A DNA stretch of 64,000 bases from Glaciozyma antarctica PI12 (lineage: Eukaryota > Basidiomycota > Microbotryomycetes > Kriegeriales > Camptobasidiaceae): positions 902,260 to 966,259 of the forward strand of contig KZ627148.1 in assembly GCA_002917775.1 (NCBI GenBank), given 5' to 3'. Shown piece by piece: positions 35,581-45,268 of this stretch (positions are counted from its first letter, which is position 1; the number at the start of each line of letters is the position of its first letter). The position numbers and the translations under genes are program-made. Under the pieces are notes generated by a model. That model was not told the DNA's origin, did not search any database, and saw only the letters and a list, made by a program, of their open reading frames with translations.

Positions 35581-35804
35581 GGTCCGTGAGTGAGGGGGAG
35601 GGAGAAGGTCGCGTGGGTCTTGTGTCGTTCAGCCGGTGACTTTGCAGCGACGAGGAGGAAGGGGGGGACGAGATATACGCTGGGTTGCTGTAAGCTGGTC
35701 GCGCTGGCAACTAGAGAACGAAGGACGTGGCGGGAGGAGAGGGGAGGAAGGAGACCAGAACTGAAAGACAGCCAAGTGTTCGCCTCTTCTCCTCCTACCA
35801 CTGC

Positions 35805-36449
35805 TCACTGCCTGGAACTTCTCGACAAAGCGAAAAGCTCGCACTGTGACCAGGTCAGCTTGGGTCCGCCGGTGGAAAACGCGGCGGCCTCGAGGAGAGC
35901 CGGTACGCCAGGTGAGTCTCGCTCGCCAGTCGCGTCCTGAACGCCTGAACGTGGAGGGGACTCAGAAGCAGAGGAAGCAGCGGTATTGCATCTGCGGTCT
36001 GTCCTGAAGATCCCTCCTTCAGCTGACCCTGCTGCTCTACGACGCTCGCAATCCTCTGCCTTCCTCTCCCTCCCCGTCGAACTCATCGACGCGGTCACGT
36101 CCTACCTCGACCCCGTCGCCCAACGACGCTTCTACCTCACATCCTATCGCCTATCTCTCCTCCGGCACCAACCGACGACTTGGACTATTCGCACGGCGGC
36201 ACAGTCTCGTCCTTTCTTGACCTCTTCCTCCCTCCGCTCGTCGTGCTAAACTCCCTGCCATTCAACCTCGGCTCCGGCCGAGGAAACGAGCTTATCACTC
36301 TCGCGGGTGCCATAGCAGGCCTCTGCGAGCTCCTATCTCTCTTTCAACAGCTCAAGATTGTCTACATCCCGATTCTCCCCAAGCGCGCACAACATCAACT
36401 CGCGCTGCCAATAGTGGCGCTCCTCGAGCTACCTCCTGGTCCAGATTAA
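35805..36449 (+). pseudogene. Truncated, frame-broken F-box family copy
   Basis: Exon-like sequence VSLGPPVENAAASRRAGTP joins across an intron (gtgagtctcg to gggactcag) to EAEEAAVLHLRSVLKIPPSA, then the F-box SSAFLSLPVELIDAVTSYLD - PVAQRRFYLTSYRLSLLRHQ - PTTWTI. This clearly matches LALPAELVREI...TSYHLSLYRAR...EWTL of the gene at 22.9 kb. Near 36215 the family pattern (SFLDLFLPPLVVLNSL) moves to the next frame, and the coding stretch ends at 36449 after only about 90 further residues, far short of a full repeat domain. No start codon is evident. A shift plus an early end makes decay likely. Confidence 0.55.
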
Positions 36450-37349
36450 ACTCGGGAAGAGAGGATACCGGAAGCTGTCCCCCAAGGCCTCTCTTGTCCT
36501 CCTTCGCGGGCTGGAATTAGCCTAGCGACTCGGGACAGTCTCAGTCGGAGCGGATCTCTCGTCGTCCTCGCTTCGTCTTCCCTGCGATCTTACTTTAATT
36601 TTCTCTCGGCTCGCAATGTGGTTTGATTTGCCAACCAGGAGCGAAGCGTCGTCGTCGTTTGGAGAGCGGGACGGTTGCGAGGATGATCTTGGTCAATCCT
36701 ATCACTTTGTGCTTCGTTTCTCGTTCTGCTTCAGCCTCTTCCTCTTCCTGTTCGTCTTCCACTGCTTCCTTGCTGCTCCCATTCCTTCGAAGCTGTCGTC
36801 GTCGTCGACTGCAGATTATGCTTAGTACTACTAAGCATTTTCTTCGGAGCGTTCTGCTAACGAAATGCCGGCCCCAAAGCAGCAGGTCCCCGTAGAAAAC
36901 TATTCCAATTTTGAATTATGTAAATTCCCCCCTTCCTCTCGCCCTTGCGGTCTAAGGTCCTGCTCTACCCAGCAGTTCGCTCTAGAATGACTCGCCGCCG
37001 CTAAGCTGAACACAAGCGAACGAGGCATCAACATACCACCACCTCTCCCCTCCTCAACAGCGCCTTCTCGCAACAGAGAACTCCATCCTATCCCGATCCA
37101 AACACCATCCCATCGCGATCAGGAGGTCACAGGCGCTCTACCACAGGTAACCATCCCCAGAGACCCCCCTCTCGCCGCCGCCATCGTCAACAGCGCGCCA
37201 AGCTCCCGCCTCATTGCAAGCTGTCGGTGTCAATCCGGCCCATCTCAAGCGCAGAGCACGCCTTAACAGCGACTCCCCGGCGTCTCTTCTGGGCACTCCT
37301 GGTACCCTTCCTTATCACCTTTCTCCTGTACGCTTGCTTCGCCTCTTCC
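36450..37349. other. Gene-poor stretch, locally AT-richer
   Basis: No convincing gene. The base composition becomes more AT-rich around 36580-36920 than its surroundings. Contains the 21-base palindrome listed separately. Confidence 0.35.
36818..36838. repeat. Perfect palindrome with 10-base arms
   Basis: Arms ATGCTTAGTA and TACTAAGCAT are exact reverse complements around a single central C. It is in non-coding DNA downstream of a decayed F-box gene. It could be a dimeric protein-binding site or a remnant inverted repeat. Confidence 0.8.
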
Positions 37350-38288
37350 CGCCACCTGAATCTCAGCTGACGAGATTTTCCCCCCAGCTCAGCATGCTTC
37401 GCTCCCCCTTCCTTCGGACCGCTGCCTGCCCCAAACCCACACTATCCAGCATCATCCGCACCTCGATTCTCCTCCTCCACAGCCGCCATCCTCCACCCAG
37501 TCCCCACCTCGAGTCTCACACCCGAACTTCTGCCGCCGGCATCGTCTCCCTTCCCACTCTCGCCGCACCTCTCCCAGCTGATCCAGCACTTCAACAACTC
37601 CCGCACTCCCTCCGGCACTATCTCAGCGCCGGTTCCACCCCTCCCACGCCCTGGATCGAACCTCCTGCGCCCGCCGCTGCCGGATTATGCTCTGAGGTCC
37701 CTCGCTCTCGCGAAGACTCCGAAGGAGCGGGCTTCTACACCTGGCCTGAGGCCTCCTCCTGCTGCGCGGAAGACTCCTGAGGAGTGCACTTGTAGCAACA
37801 GCCTGAGGCTGTCATCTGTACTTAGCCTGAGGCTTCTAAACCTTCTCTCCTCACGATCGGGACCGAGCCCCTCCCTGCTCCAATGGCTCTTCGGGTACCT
37901 CCTCCCCACCTTGTCCCTCCCCTTCCACTTCGGAACGCAGCGCCTCACCTACGATCCCTACATCTTTTACCTGCTGAATCTGCGACACTGCTCATCAAAA
38001 GCGACCTACTTTCAGGCTTGCACCCGCTACAACCACTTCCCTCTGCGCCTAAATCTCACCAGTGCTATTCGAGATGGTCGCTTCCACACCTTCCTTGCTC
38101 CACTGCTCGACCAAGGCAACTACTTGCGCTGGTCATTGCTGAACCTCCTGCTTACCGCACTCTCGGACCAGTTCTCCGCTCCTGTCAACGGCGTTCAGCC
38201 ATCAGCTTCCCCATTTTGGATAAGCTACTGGGGAGTTCCAACAGAAGCAGCTTCGATCCTGAAACGCACAGTTCCAACGAGGCTATGA
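37350..38288 (+). mobile_element. Possible LTR-retrotransposon (Copia-like gag) fossil
   Basis: Weak call. A long Pro/Ser-rich coding-like stretch with no start codon contains a segment with the look of a Copia-type gag domain (LLDQGNYLRWSLLNLLLTAL), where a GNYxxW pattern is typical of the family. No protease, integrase, reverse transcriptase or terminal repeats were found, so if it is an element it is a broken, old fragment. A host gene of unknown function is the alternative. Confidence 0.25.
37717..37834. repeat. Array of five short hairpins at about 26-base spacing
   Basis: Five perfect small inverted repeats with three-base loops follow one another: CTCC-GAA-GGAG (37717-37727), GGCC-TGA-GGCC (37743-37753), ACTCC-TGA-GGAGT (37773-37785), ACAGCC-TGA-GGCTGT (37798-37812) and AGCC-TGA-GGCT (37824-37834). 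Loop centres are 26, 31, 26 and 24 bases apart. The gaagactcc...ggag unit occurs twice (37712 and 37770 onward), so the array may stem from a duplicated two-hairpin unit of about 57 bases. Confidence 0.7.
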
Positions 38289-38830
38289 CCGACGAATTCA
38301 TCACATCTCTCCGGCCTTGGCTCACTTCTCACTCTCCTTTCGGCACCGAATTGCGAAGTTCTGGAGGACGTGGATCTTAATCCTAAGCAACATGCTCATT
38401 GCGATTTGCTGCCAGCTCAAGCGCTCAATTACATCCCCACCTCGGAACGGTGTTGACTCTCGCGACTCCTCACCGCTTTTTGGCCGCTTGATCTCAGCGG
38501 GAGCTGCCTTCGATCGGTGCTGCTTTCACTGTGAATGCACGTTTTGTGGAGATCTGCAATGTATCGGAGGCTCACAACAAGAGCGGCGGGCCATAATTTT
38601 CGTGCTCTTTGTGCAGCTCGTGAGGTAGAGTTGAGGCAGAGTTGTGCGTAGCTTCGGATGAGAGAGCTGGATGACTGCAGCTATTCTTAAAAGGTGGGAC
38701 TAAGCATACCTGCCGCTCTGTCGGCCCTCCCCCCAAGTGCTCGAAGTGATGAACCATCCGACTCAAGGTGTGCTCGATTCGGACGACCCCCCCCCCCCCT
38801 CCACTCAGCCCGATTCGTCACCTTCGACTC

Positions 38831-39580
38831 ATGGTACTCTTCCCCTCCCTCTCCAAGCGCCGAACTCTCGTCTTTGTTCCTCTCCTTATCACTCTAGTCA
38901 CCCTGTCCCTCCTCTACCGGCTCTACCGCCCCACCCTCTCCTCCTTCGCCCACTCTCCGCTCCGCACCTTCGCCTCCGCTCCTCCCGCCCCCAGTCCCGC
39001 AGACATGTCCAAGGCGTGCGTCCTCCCGCCTGTGTGCCCGCCGGGGAAGAGCTAAGTGTGAAGGAACGCAGCGCCGTTGAGAACCACATCGCGAGCAACC
39101 ACGTCGTTGTGTTCTCCAAGTGAGTGCCCGCCGCTCGAGCCGGGGTCGAGCGAGTGCTGACCACGAGCTTCCACAGGTCCTACTGCCCTTACTGTCTGTC
39201 CTCCCCGCTCCTCCTGCTCTCCGCACGACGTACTGACGCTCCGATCGCAGGCACGAAGGCCAAGAGCCTCCTCCAGAGCCTTGGTGAGAAGGCTGCTGTC
39301 TTCGAGCTAGACCAGATGGATGAGGGCTCCGACTGGCAGGTACGTCCTCCGCCTCTGCTGGTGGGGCATTAGCTAAGATCGGCACAGGCGTACCTCGCCG
39401 ACAAGACCGGCCAGCGCACCGTCCCCAGCATCTTCATCGATGGACAATTCATTGGAGGTGCGTCGCGCTCCTCTTCATCGCCGAACGCTGCTAACGGTCG
39501 TCCGCGCAGGATCCTCCGACCTTGACGCCAAGAACCGTTCGGGAGAGCTAAAGAAGATTCTCGCTGCCGTCTCTCAGTGA
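38831..39580 (+). CDS. Dithiol glutaredoxin with N-terminal membrane anchor
   Basis: Glutathione-dependent thiol-disulfide oxidoreductase. ATG 38831 opens MVLFPSLSKRRTLVFVPLLI - TLVTLSLLYRLYRPTLSSFA, a basic flank plus one hydrophobic segment. A second in-frame ATG (MSKA) just before the first intron would give a soluble form. Exons join as AAVENHIASNHVVVFSK, the active site SYCPYC split by an intron inside the last Cys codon, TKAKSLLQSLGEKAAVFELD - QMDEGSDWQ, AYLADKTGQRTVPSIFIDGQ - FIGG (cis-Pro TVP and GG glutathione contacts), and SSDLDAKNRSGELKKILAAV - SQ. Stop 39578-39580. Five introns. CPYC marks it as class I dithiol. Secretory-pathway, mitochondrial or dual targeting are all possible. 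Confidence 0.85.
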
Positions 39581-40002
39581 GGCCGCCTAGCTGTCGGCAG
39601 CTCGAGGACGACGACGCTGATGAGGGTCGTTAGAGGGAAGCTGTGATCGTATGGGAATACCGCTTTTGGTTCGAGATGATGGAGGGAAGGAGCTGCTCGT
39701 CTCTGTGGGCTTAGGGCGCGTTTGGGGTTAGGGCGCGTTGGAAGGAGCTGACTGCTTGCAGGTGCTCTGCTCTCGCCGGGTTCTGTGAGGCGGCTTGCGA
39801 GCTCGTTTCTGTGCTGTCCTCAGGCGAGAGCTTGGCTGCTTCACTCGACTTCTGAGCTCCTGCTGTATCGCCGCTCGCGCACTCAGCTTCGTACTCCCTC
39901 TGCTCCCGCTTCGCTCCCACTGCGCTCTCAGCTACGATTGTTTTCGGTGAAAGTGGTCAGCCCGGATGGCAGTGCAGCCGAGGTGCGAAAGAGCAGCGAC
40001 TG
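39581..40002. other. Intergenic region upstream of SANT gene A
   Basis: 422 bases. The start exon of the next gene probably lies here (an ATG at 39966 is possible), but I could not connect it through a normal-length intron. Confidence 0.3.
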
Positions 40003-42523
40003 CAGTCCGCCTCCCCCTCGCGCACTCTCGCCCAATCCTCCCCGCCCTCCACCTCGATCCTCCCCTTCAAAACCATCCAAGTCCTCTCCGAACAGCCCCG
40101 CGACCCACCTCCCCGTCTGGCGACCGCAGAGGAGAGCGCCTCCTTGCTCCTGCCCGCGACGGAGTCTACGGAGCCCGAGCTTTTCGGCGCCTATAACACG
40201 CGGCCTAGCTCGAGGATCGAAGGTCGCTGGACAAAGGAATCAAGCGCGATACCTGTGGCGGCTTCATCTGGCGTAGCTCGTGCGGTGAAAGGGCCGACGG
40301 TGAAAGCTCCGGAGGAACAAGGTGAGTCCTCTCTCGGTGCGAAGACGGGGAGGAGCGGATGTGATTCGCAGTTCGTGTGACGGGGGAATGGAAACCTGAG
40401 GAGGACGCCATTCTTTGAGCGCGGTACTGGACCTCGACGTGGAACCAGATCGGTGCCGAGCTGGGGAGGAAGGCGGATTCGTGCAAGGCGCGATGGGCGA
40501 AGATCCGGACTGCTGGAGAGGGTGAGTCCCTGTTTCGTATCTCGTATTAGGGAGGGGGCTGGTTGAGGGTGGGGAGAAGGATTGGAGCAGCCGAAACGCT
40601 GGACGCCGGAGGAGGACCGAAAGTTGGGAGAGATTGTCAAGGGCTGTGTGGGGGCGATTCAGTGGGCTGCTGTTGCTGTTGACCTGGAAGGAGCGAGGAC
40701 GCTGATTGCATGCGAGGGCAGGTGGACCAAGCGAGCGACGGACACGATGAACTGTGCGTCCTCGCTGGGATTCCGGAGTTCCTTCCACTAATACGTTTTC
40801 CGTTCTCGCAGGTCGAGATCTCTCGATTCCTTCCGAATCCTCGACTGCTGAGCCTCAAGAAGCTGGTGCGTGTTTACTCCGGCTTCGCACGTTTCGCTCG
40901 CTGACCCTGCAGATGCCCCAGCACCCTCGGACCGGCGCATCTGGATGCCAGCCGAAGACATCAAGCTCGACCCTCTCCTCAAGTACCCAGGCCCGCGAAC
41001 TGCAGAGACGTGGGAAAAGATTCGAAGCGAGCTCGGGACAGGTCGTTCGCTGCCCAGCGTCCAAAAGCGGCCTCATAGGGTTCGGTCGCAAGGTGAGCTG
41101 CTTCCTAGTAGCCACTGCAACGCGCGCTCGATGCTGAGAGCTATTCTGCATCGCCCAGTTCAGAAGGACGCGATCGACGGACTCCGAAGCGCCGAGGGAC
41201 ATGGTTCGTTCTTTCTCAGCGCCGTGGCAGACTGGCGCTGACTGTTTCCCTGCAGACGCTAGCGATGCCTCCCTCACGACGCACGAAGGAGCTTCGACTG
41301 GCGAGCTTTCCACCCAGCTGTCTGGTGTCGCGCAGAACTCCCCTCGTAAGCATTTCTCGCATCCCAACGCAGCGCTCCCTGAGCTTCTTCCGCACGTAGC
41401 TCCGAAGCCTTCTTCCAAGGGCTGGAGTCCGGAAGAGGAGCAGAATCTCGCCAAGCTCTTAATCGTCTACCCTGGCCGTCGCAGCGCTGAGACCTGGGAT
41501 CACATCGTGCTGGAGCTCGGGACTGGTCGATCGGGAAAGACTGTCGGGAAACACGTCTCCCAGAAGAAGCTTCCGCGTACGTGCTTGTTTGACTGGCGAG
41601 ATTGAGACTTTACTGATGTTCATGGCTCGCAGAAGCGTCGACTGCTCCTGCGATTGGTGGCGTCGGATGCTTGAGCAACATGGTCGGGGACGCCGGACCC
41701 TCGAGTGCGCTTCTTCCGCCCCCCCTTCGTCGCCTGCGTACCAATTCCCTCCCACTAAAGCAGCGCAAAAGCCGGTTTTGACTCCAGCTCTTCCGACTTC
41801 CTCTCCGCTGGCGATCAAGCAGAGGTCGGTCGGCGTCGCTACCTCGCAGAACCTCACCCCGCCCTCGGGAGCGAACCTCGGTGCCTCTATCTCTCCCTCT
41901 CCGCAACTCTGCGCTGACGCCTTCCCAGGATCTTTTCAGTCGCAGCCCGTTCCAGCCTCTCTCCTCCCTGCAGCTTCCTCGTCCGCGCCTTCCCAAGGTG
42001 CGTCTTTAATTGCATAAAAAATCGCAAAGACCTCGCTGATTGTCTCTTCGCAGGAACGACTTCCTCACTCTCTGCGAAGCGCGTAGCCGGCGTCGATATC
42101 GACACTCCGATGCCGAAGCGTGCGCGCGTGACGACCCCGGCGTCGGGTCCGCAAATCTCCATGGGACTGAACGAAGCTCTGGCTGTGATACGGCGCTTTG
42201 TTCAGAGTGAGAGCGGAAGCTTGCTTGTTGAGAGGTTCTCTGAGATTGAGGGGTACACTGAAGCTGATCCTCTGTCGAACAGATGCTTGGAACGGGCGGG
42301 ATGTGGTCGAGTAGTGAGGGATGGAGTTGTTGGGACTTGGCTTGTCAAATCAGTCGCTGTTGAGCGCGAGCAGGGATGGGAGAATGAGAATGCTCTGTAT
42401 TCACAGGTGATAGTCCGCCAATCCCGGTGCTCTCCTATACCATACTCCCTCCACTCTACTCCCTCCCGCTGCTCCTCACCCTCCATCATTTCCAGCGGAC
42501 TCGGCTTCGTCCCCGTCGCATGA
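40003..42523 (+). CDS. Multi-SANT/Myb-like protein, copy A (start unresolved, one in-frame stop)
   Basis: Predicted nuclear DNA- or histone-binding protein. An exon from about 40003 reads LPFKTIQVLSEQPRDPPPRL ... SSRIEGRWTKESSA. Four SANT/Myb-like units follow on separate exons: EWKPEEDAIL ... WNQIGAELGRKADSCKARWA; RWTPEEDRKLGEIVKG ... GARTLIACEGRWTKRA; IWMPAEDIKLDPLLKYPGPR - TAETWEKIRSELGTGRS; GWSPEEEQNLAKLLIVYPGR - RSAETWDHIVLELGTGRSGK. After a Ser/Pro linker comes AKRVAGVDIDTPMPKRARV and a helical tail NEALAVIRRFVQSES. An in-frame TGA at 40416-40418 interrupts the first unit, so this copy is either inactive or carries a sequence error. Same order and exon plan as copy B at 47.6 kb. The last ~40 residues are untypical and may be run-on. 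Confidence 0.6.
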
Positions 42524-42926
42524 ACGAGGCCATCGAACGGAATTTCCGCCGTCGGCTGTTTTCCCGACTGGAAAATGACTGCGCGGTCGAGGAGGAGGTG
42601 TGTGGGGTGATGGAGACGACTTCGGCGCGGACTTCGGCTACGGATTACAGAGAGTGGTAGTGTACGGAATGAAGGCTTTGTGCCTGAAAAAGGGCGTGAC
42701 GGCAAATCTGCAGACGACGGTGTGAGTGTGCGCGCAGCGACTGAGATCGAGAGAGAATGGACCGAAGAAAGGCAAAGAGATGGCTGAAGTGACTGTTCTT
42801 CTCGATAACGAGCACACAATGAGGGTCTGGGAGAGCTTCGGCGAGCTCCTTTGCCGTCGCCAGCCCGACGTAACCCCCTCCGACCACGACGACGTTCTTG
42901 AGCTCGGCCGCAGGGGTCGCAGACAT
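42430..42926 (-). pseudogene. N-terminal fragment of an AIF/AMID-like FAD oxidoreductase
   Basis: Reading from ATG 42926: MSATPAAELKNVVVVGGGYV - GLATAKELAEALPDPHCVLV, a GxGxxG dinucleotide-binding fold, then NSHFSHLFAFLR, an intron (gtccattctc to gtctgcag) and FAVTPFFRHKAFIPYT. Further pieces VAEVRAEVVSITP and THLLLDRAVIFQSGKQPTAE - IPFDGLVHATGTKPSPLEMM lie in other frames, so at least two shifts occur. After about GEEQREGVEW the resemblance stops where SANT gene A's tail begins. Only the first ~40% of an enzyme of about 400 residues is present. A second copy of the same 5' end lies at 43664-43701, heading into the gap. Confidence 0.65.
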
Positions 42927-43220
42927 GGTGTCGCGGTGGCGCTCAATGGTGTCGAGGCGAGGGAAAATGGTGGCGGTGAGAACGACAGAGCAGAGCAGCA
43001 GAGCAAGGGGCGCGTAGACGCACGACGAGAGAAAGAGAAGGAGGAGGGGGCGAGTCTTGTCGCGGCACCCAGCTGATGAAGCTGTGGTGGATCCGGGCCG
43101 ATTGTTGCGCTGATCTGCCGAGATGATGAACGAGCAAAGCAGTAAGCGAAGCAGCGAAGGATCGAAGGGTCGAAGGAGCGAAGGAGCGAAGGAGCGAAGG
43201 AGCAGACTACTCGCCGAGTC
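42888..43220. repeat. Left copy of the gap-flanking duplication
   Basis: 333 bases that recur at 43664-43994 (331 bases) in the same orientation, nearly identical. The main difference is gacagagcagagcagcagag here versus gacgaggagagagcagag in the other copy. It covers the 5' end and promoter of the oxidoreductase fragment and ends with a minisatellite of (GAAGGAGC)-like units. The left copy ends exactly at the N run. Confidence 0.9.
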
Positions 43221-43663
43221 NNNNNNNNNNNNNNNNNNNNNNNNNNNNNNNNNNNNNNNNNNNNNNNNNNNNNNNNNNNNNNNNNNNNNNNNNNNNNNNN
43301 NNNNNNNNNNNNNNNNNNNNNNNNNNNNNNNNNNNNNNNNNNNNNNNNNNNNNNNNNNNNNNNNNNNNNNNNNNNNNNNNNNNNNNNNNNNNNNNNNNNN
43401 NNNNNNNNNNNNNNNNNNNNNNNNNNNNNNNNNNNNNNNNNNNNNNNNNNNNNNNNNNNNNNNNNNNNNNNNNNNNNNNNNNNNNNNNNNNNNNNNNNNN
43501 NNNNNNNNNNNNNNNNNNNNNNNNNNNNNNNNNNNNNNNNNNNNNNNNNNNNNNNNNNNNNNNNNNNNNNNNNNNNNNNNNNNNNNNNNNNNNNNNNNNN
43601 NNNNNNNNNNNNNNNNNNNNNNNNNNNNNNNNNNNNNNNNNNNNNNNNNNNNNNNNNNNNNNN
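43221..43663. other. Assembly gap (443 N)
   Basis: A run of Ns bounded on both sides by the duplicated sequence. Length is that of the run; true size unknown. Confidence 0.99.
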
Positions 43664-43994
43664 GACGACGTTCTTGAGCTCGGCCGCAGGGGTCGCAGAC
43701 ATGGTGTCGCGGTGGCGCTCAATGGTGTCGAGGCGAGGGAAAATGGTGGCGGTGAGAACGACGAGGAGAGAGCAGAGCAAGGGGCGCGTAGACGCACGAC
43801 GAGAGAAAGAGAAGGAGGAGGGGGCGAGTCTTGTCGCGGCACCCAGCTGATGAAGCTGTGGTGGATCCGGGCCGATTGTTGCGCTGATCTGCCGAGATGA
43901 TGAACGAGCAAAGCAGTAAGCGAAGCAGCGAAGGATCGAAGGGTCGAAGGAGCGAAGGAGCGAAGGAGCGAAGGAGCAGACTACTCGCCGAGTC
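43664..43994. repeat. Right copy of the gap-flanking duplication
   Basis: It begins exactly at the gap edge with gacgacgttcttgagc and ends cgccgagtc, the same last bases as the left copy. It contains the first codons of a second oxidoreductase 5' end (ATG near 43701, minus strand) that runs into the gap. Its right end overlaps the stop codon of the next gene. Confidence 0.9.
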
Positions 43995-45268
43995 TATTCC
44001 AGAGTCGCGATCGAGGTGTCTACAAAGTCCTCGAGCCTCCACCCTTCCGACGGTGCCTTCAGCACTCCTGCTGCCTCCAAGATCCTGCAGGAAGCGGTCA
44101 GTAATCGACCGGAGCAAAGAAAGGCGAGAGTACGAACCTCAGCGTCTCCTCGATCGTCCCTCGCTTGACGACCTCCACCCCGACCGTCGGGTACCTCACG
44201 CTCTCCAACCACGCCTCAACGTCGACCTCGGGATAGCCAAAGTGTCCGATCACGAACTGCTTTGAGCTCGTCTTCCTCGCCTCAGCATCGTCGAACGCAT
44301 TGATCGAGCTCGAAAGATTCGCCAGGAACGTCTTGAGGACGCCGGCGCGTTCGGGGGAGGAGGTGAGAGAGGGAGAGGCGACGATCATCCACGAGGACCA
44401 GGGAGTGAGGACGTGGTCGATGAAGCGAAGTTCAGAGAGGAAGGGCTTGGTGGTAAAGTGCTCCCACATCTGTCGCGCGAAGAGGGTCAGTTGAAGCGAT
44501 GCTAGAGGAGGGACGGGGACGAACGAAGGCAGCTGCTCGACCATCGTTCACGCCCTCGCGAAGGTTCTGCAAAACAATTTAGCAGAAATCTTCAGAAGGC
44601 GGAAGAGCCGGTGCACCTTGAAGGTATCGAGGACTGCAGAGCGGGCTCGGTCAGCGAATGTCTCGCTTGCGAAGTGTGAGGACTCACCCTCAAACTCAAT
44701 CGGCTCGACCTTTCCCTCCGCATCAACCCAACCCTCACGCAGCGCCATATAGCTCGCCATTACTTGACTCCCACTGCGTCGCGACCATCAGCTCGCGATC
44801 CCCCTCCGACTCGACCGACGCACCTTCCAATCCTCGAAATCCCCATCTTCTCCCCCCTCAGATCCGCCAGCTTTTCATATTTCGAGTCCTTCCCGACGCT
44901 CACAGCCCAGTTGAGTGGGCTCGTGACATAGGTCCCGACGATCCTGTACTCGGCCGTCTTCTTCGCGATCCCAGTGATGAGCGCTTCGGTAAGAGCGATG
45001 GCGATGTCAATCTCGTCGGCTTTGAGAGCTGAGATGAGTTGACCAGTGCCGCCTGCGAGGAGATTAGCGTGCTGGGAGTGTGAGGAAGGAGAGGGACGTA
45101 CTGCCACAGCTGACGAGCTCGAGAGACGAGTCGCGAGCAGCGAGTTGAAGCAAAGGGGAGGAGAAGTGTTCGGGAACTGTGGGGAGGGGAGCTCTTGTCA
45201 GCGAAGAGTTTTGGCGAAAGGACGAAGGACGACGAACCGTAGCCGATGCGGAGTTTCGTGTAGACCAT
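43994..45268 (-). CDS. THI5/NMT1-type (Ca3427-like) periplasmic-binding-fold protein
   Basis: A soluble protein with the ABC substrate-binding fold used by bacterial nitrate/sulfonate/thiamine-precursor binding proteins. Reading from 45268: MVYTKLRIGY, PEHFSSPLLQLAARDSSLEL - VSCGSGTGQLISALKADEID - IAIALTEALITGIAKKTAEY - RIVGTYVTSPLNWAVSVGKD, LADLRGEKMGISRIGSGSQV - MASYMALREGWVDAEGKVEP - IEFE, NLREGVNDG, MWEHFTTKPFLSELRFIDHV, SWMIVASPSLTSSPERAGVL and a C-terminal helical part ending DFVDTSIATLE. Five or six introns. There is no signal peptide and no cysteine-rich THI5 motif, so it resembles the Ca3427 group of uncertain role rather than the pyrimidine synthase. Family origin by ancient transfer from bacteria is plausible; the introns show long residence. 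Confidence 0.75.

Noticed and set aside
37680-37840. tRNA or CRISPR array reading of the hairpin region
   Set aside because: No cloverleaf, A/B boxes or acceptor stem; the repeats are short palindromes in a eukaryotic nuclear genome, so CRISPR does not apply.
39966-40010. ATG at 39966 as start of SANT gene A through a 23-base intron
   Set aside because: Introns here are never that short; the start exon remains unresolved.
43201-43911. Frames running through the N gap
   Set aside because: They contain unknown bases only and carry no coding information.
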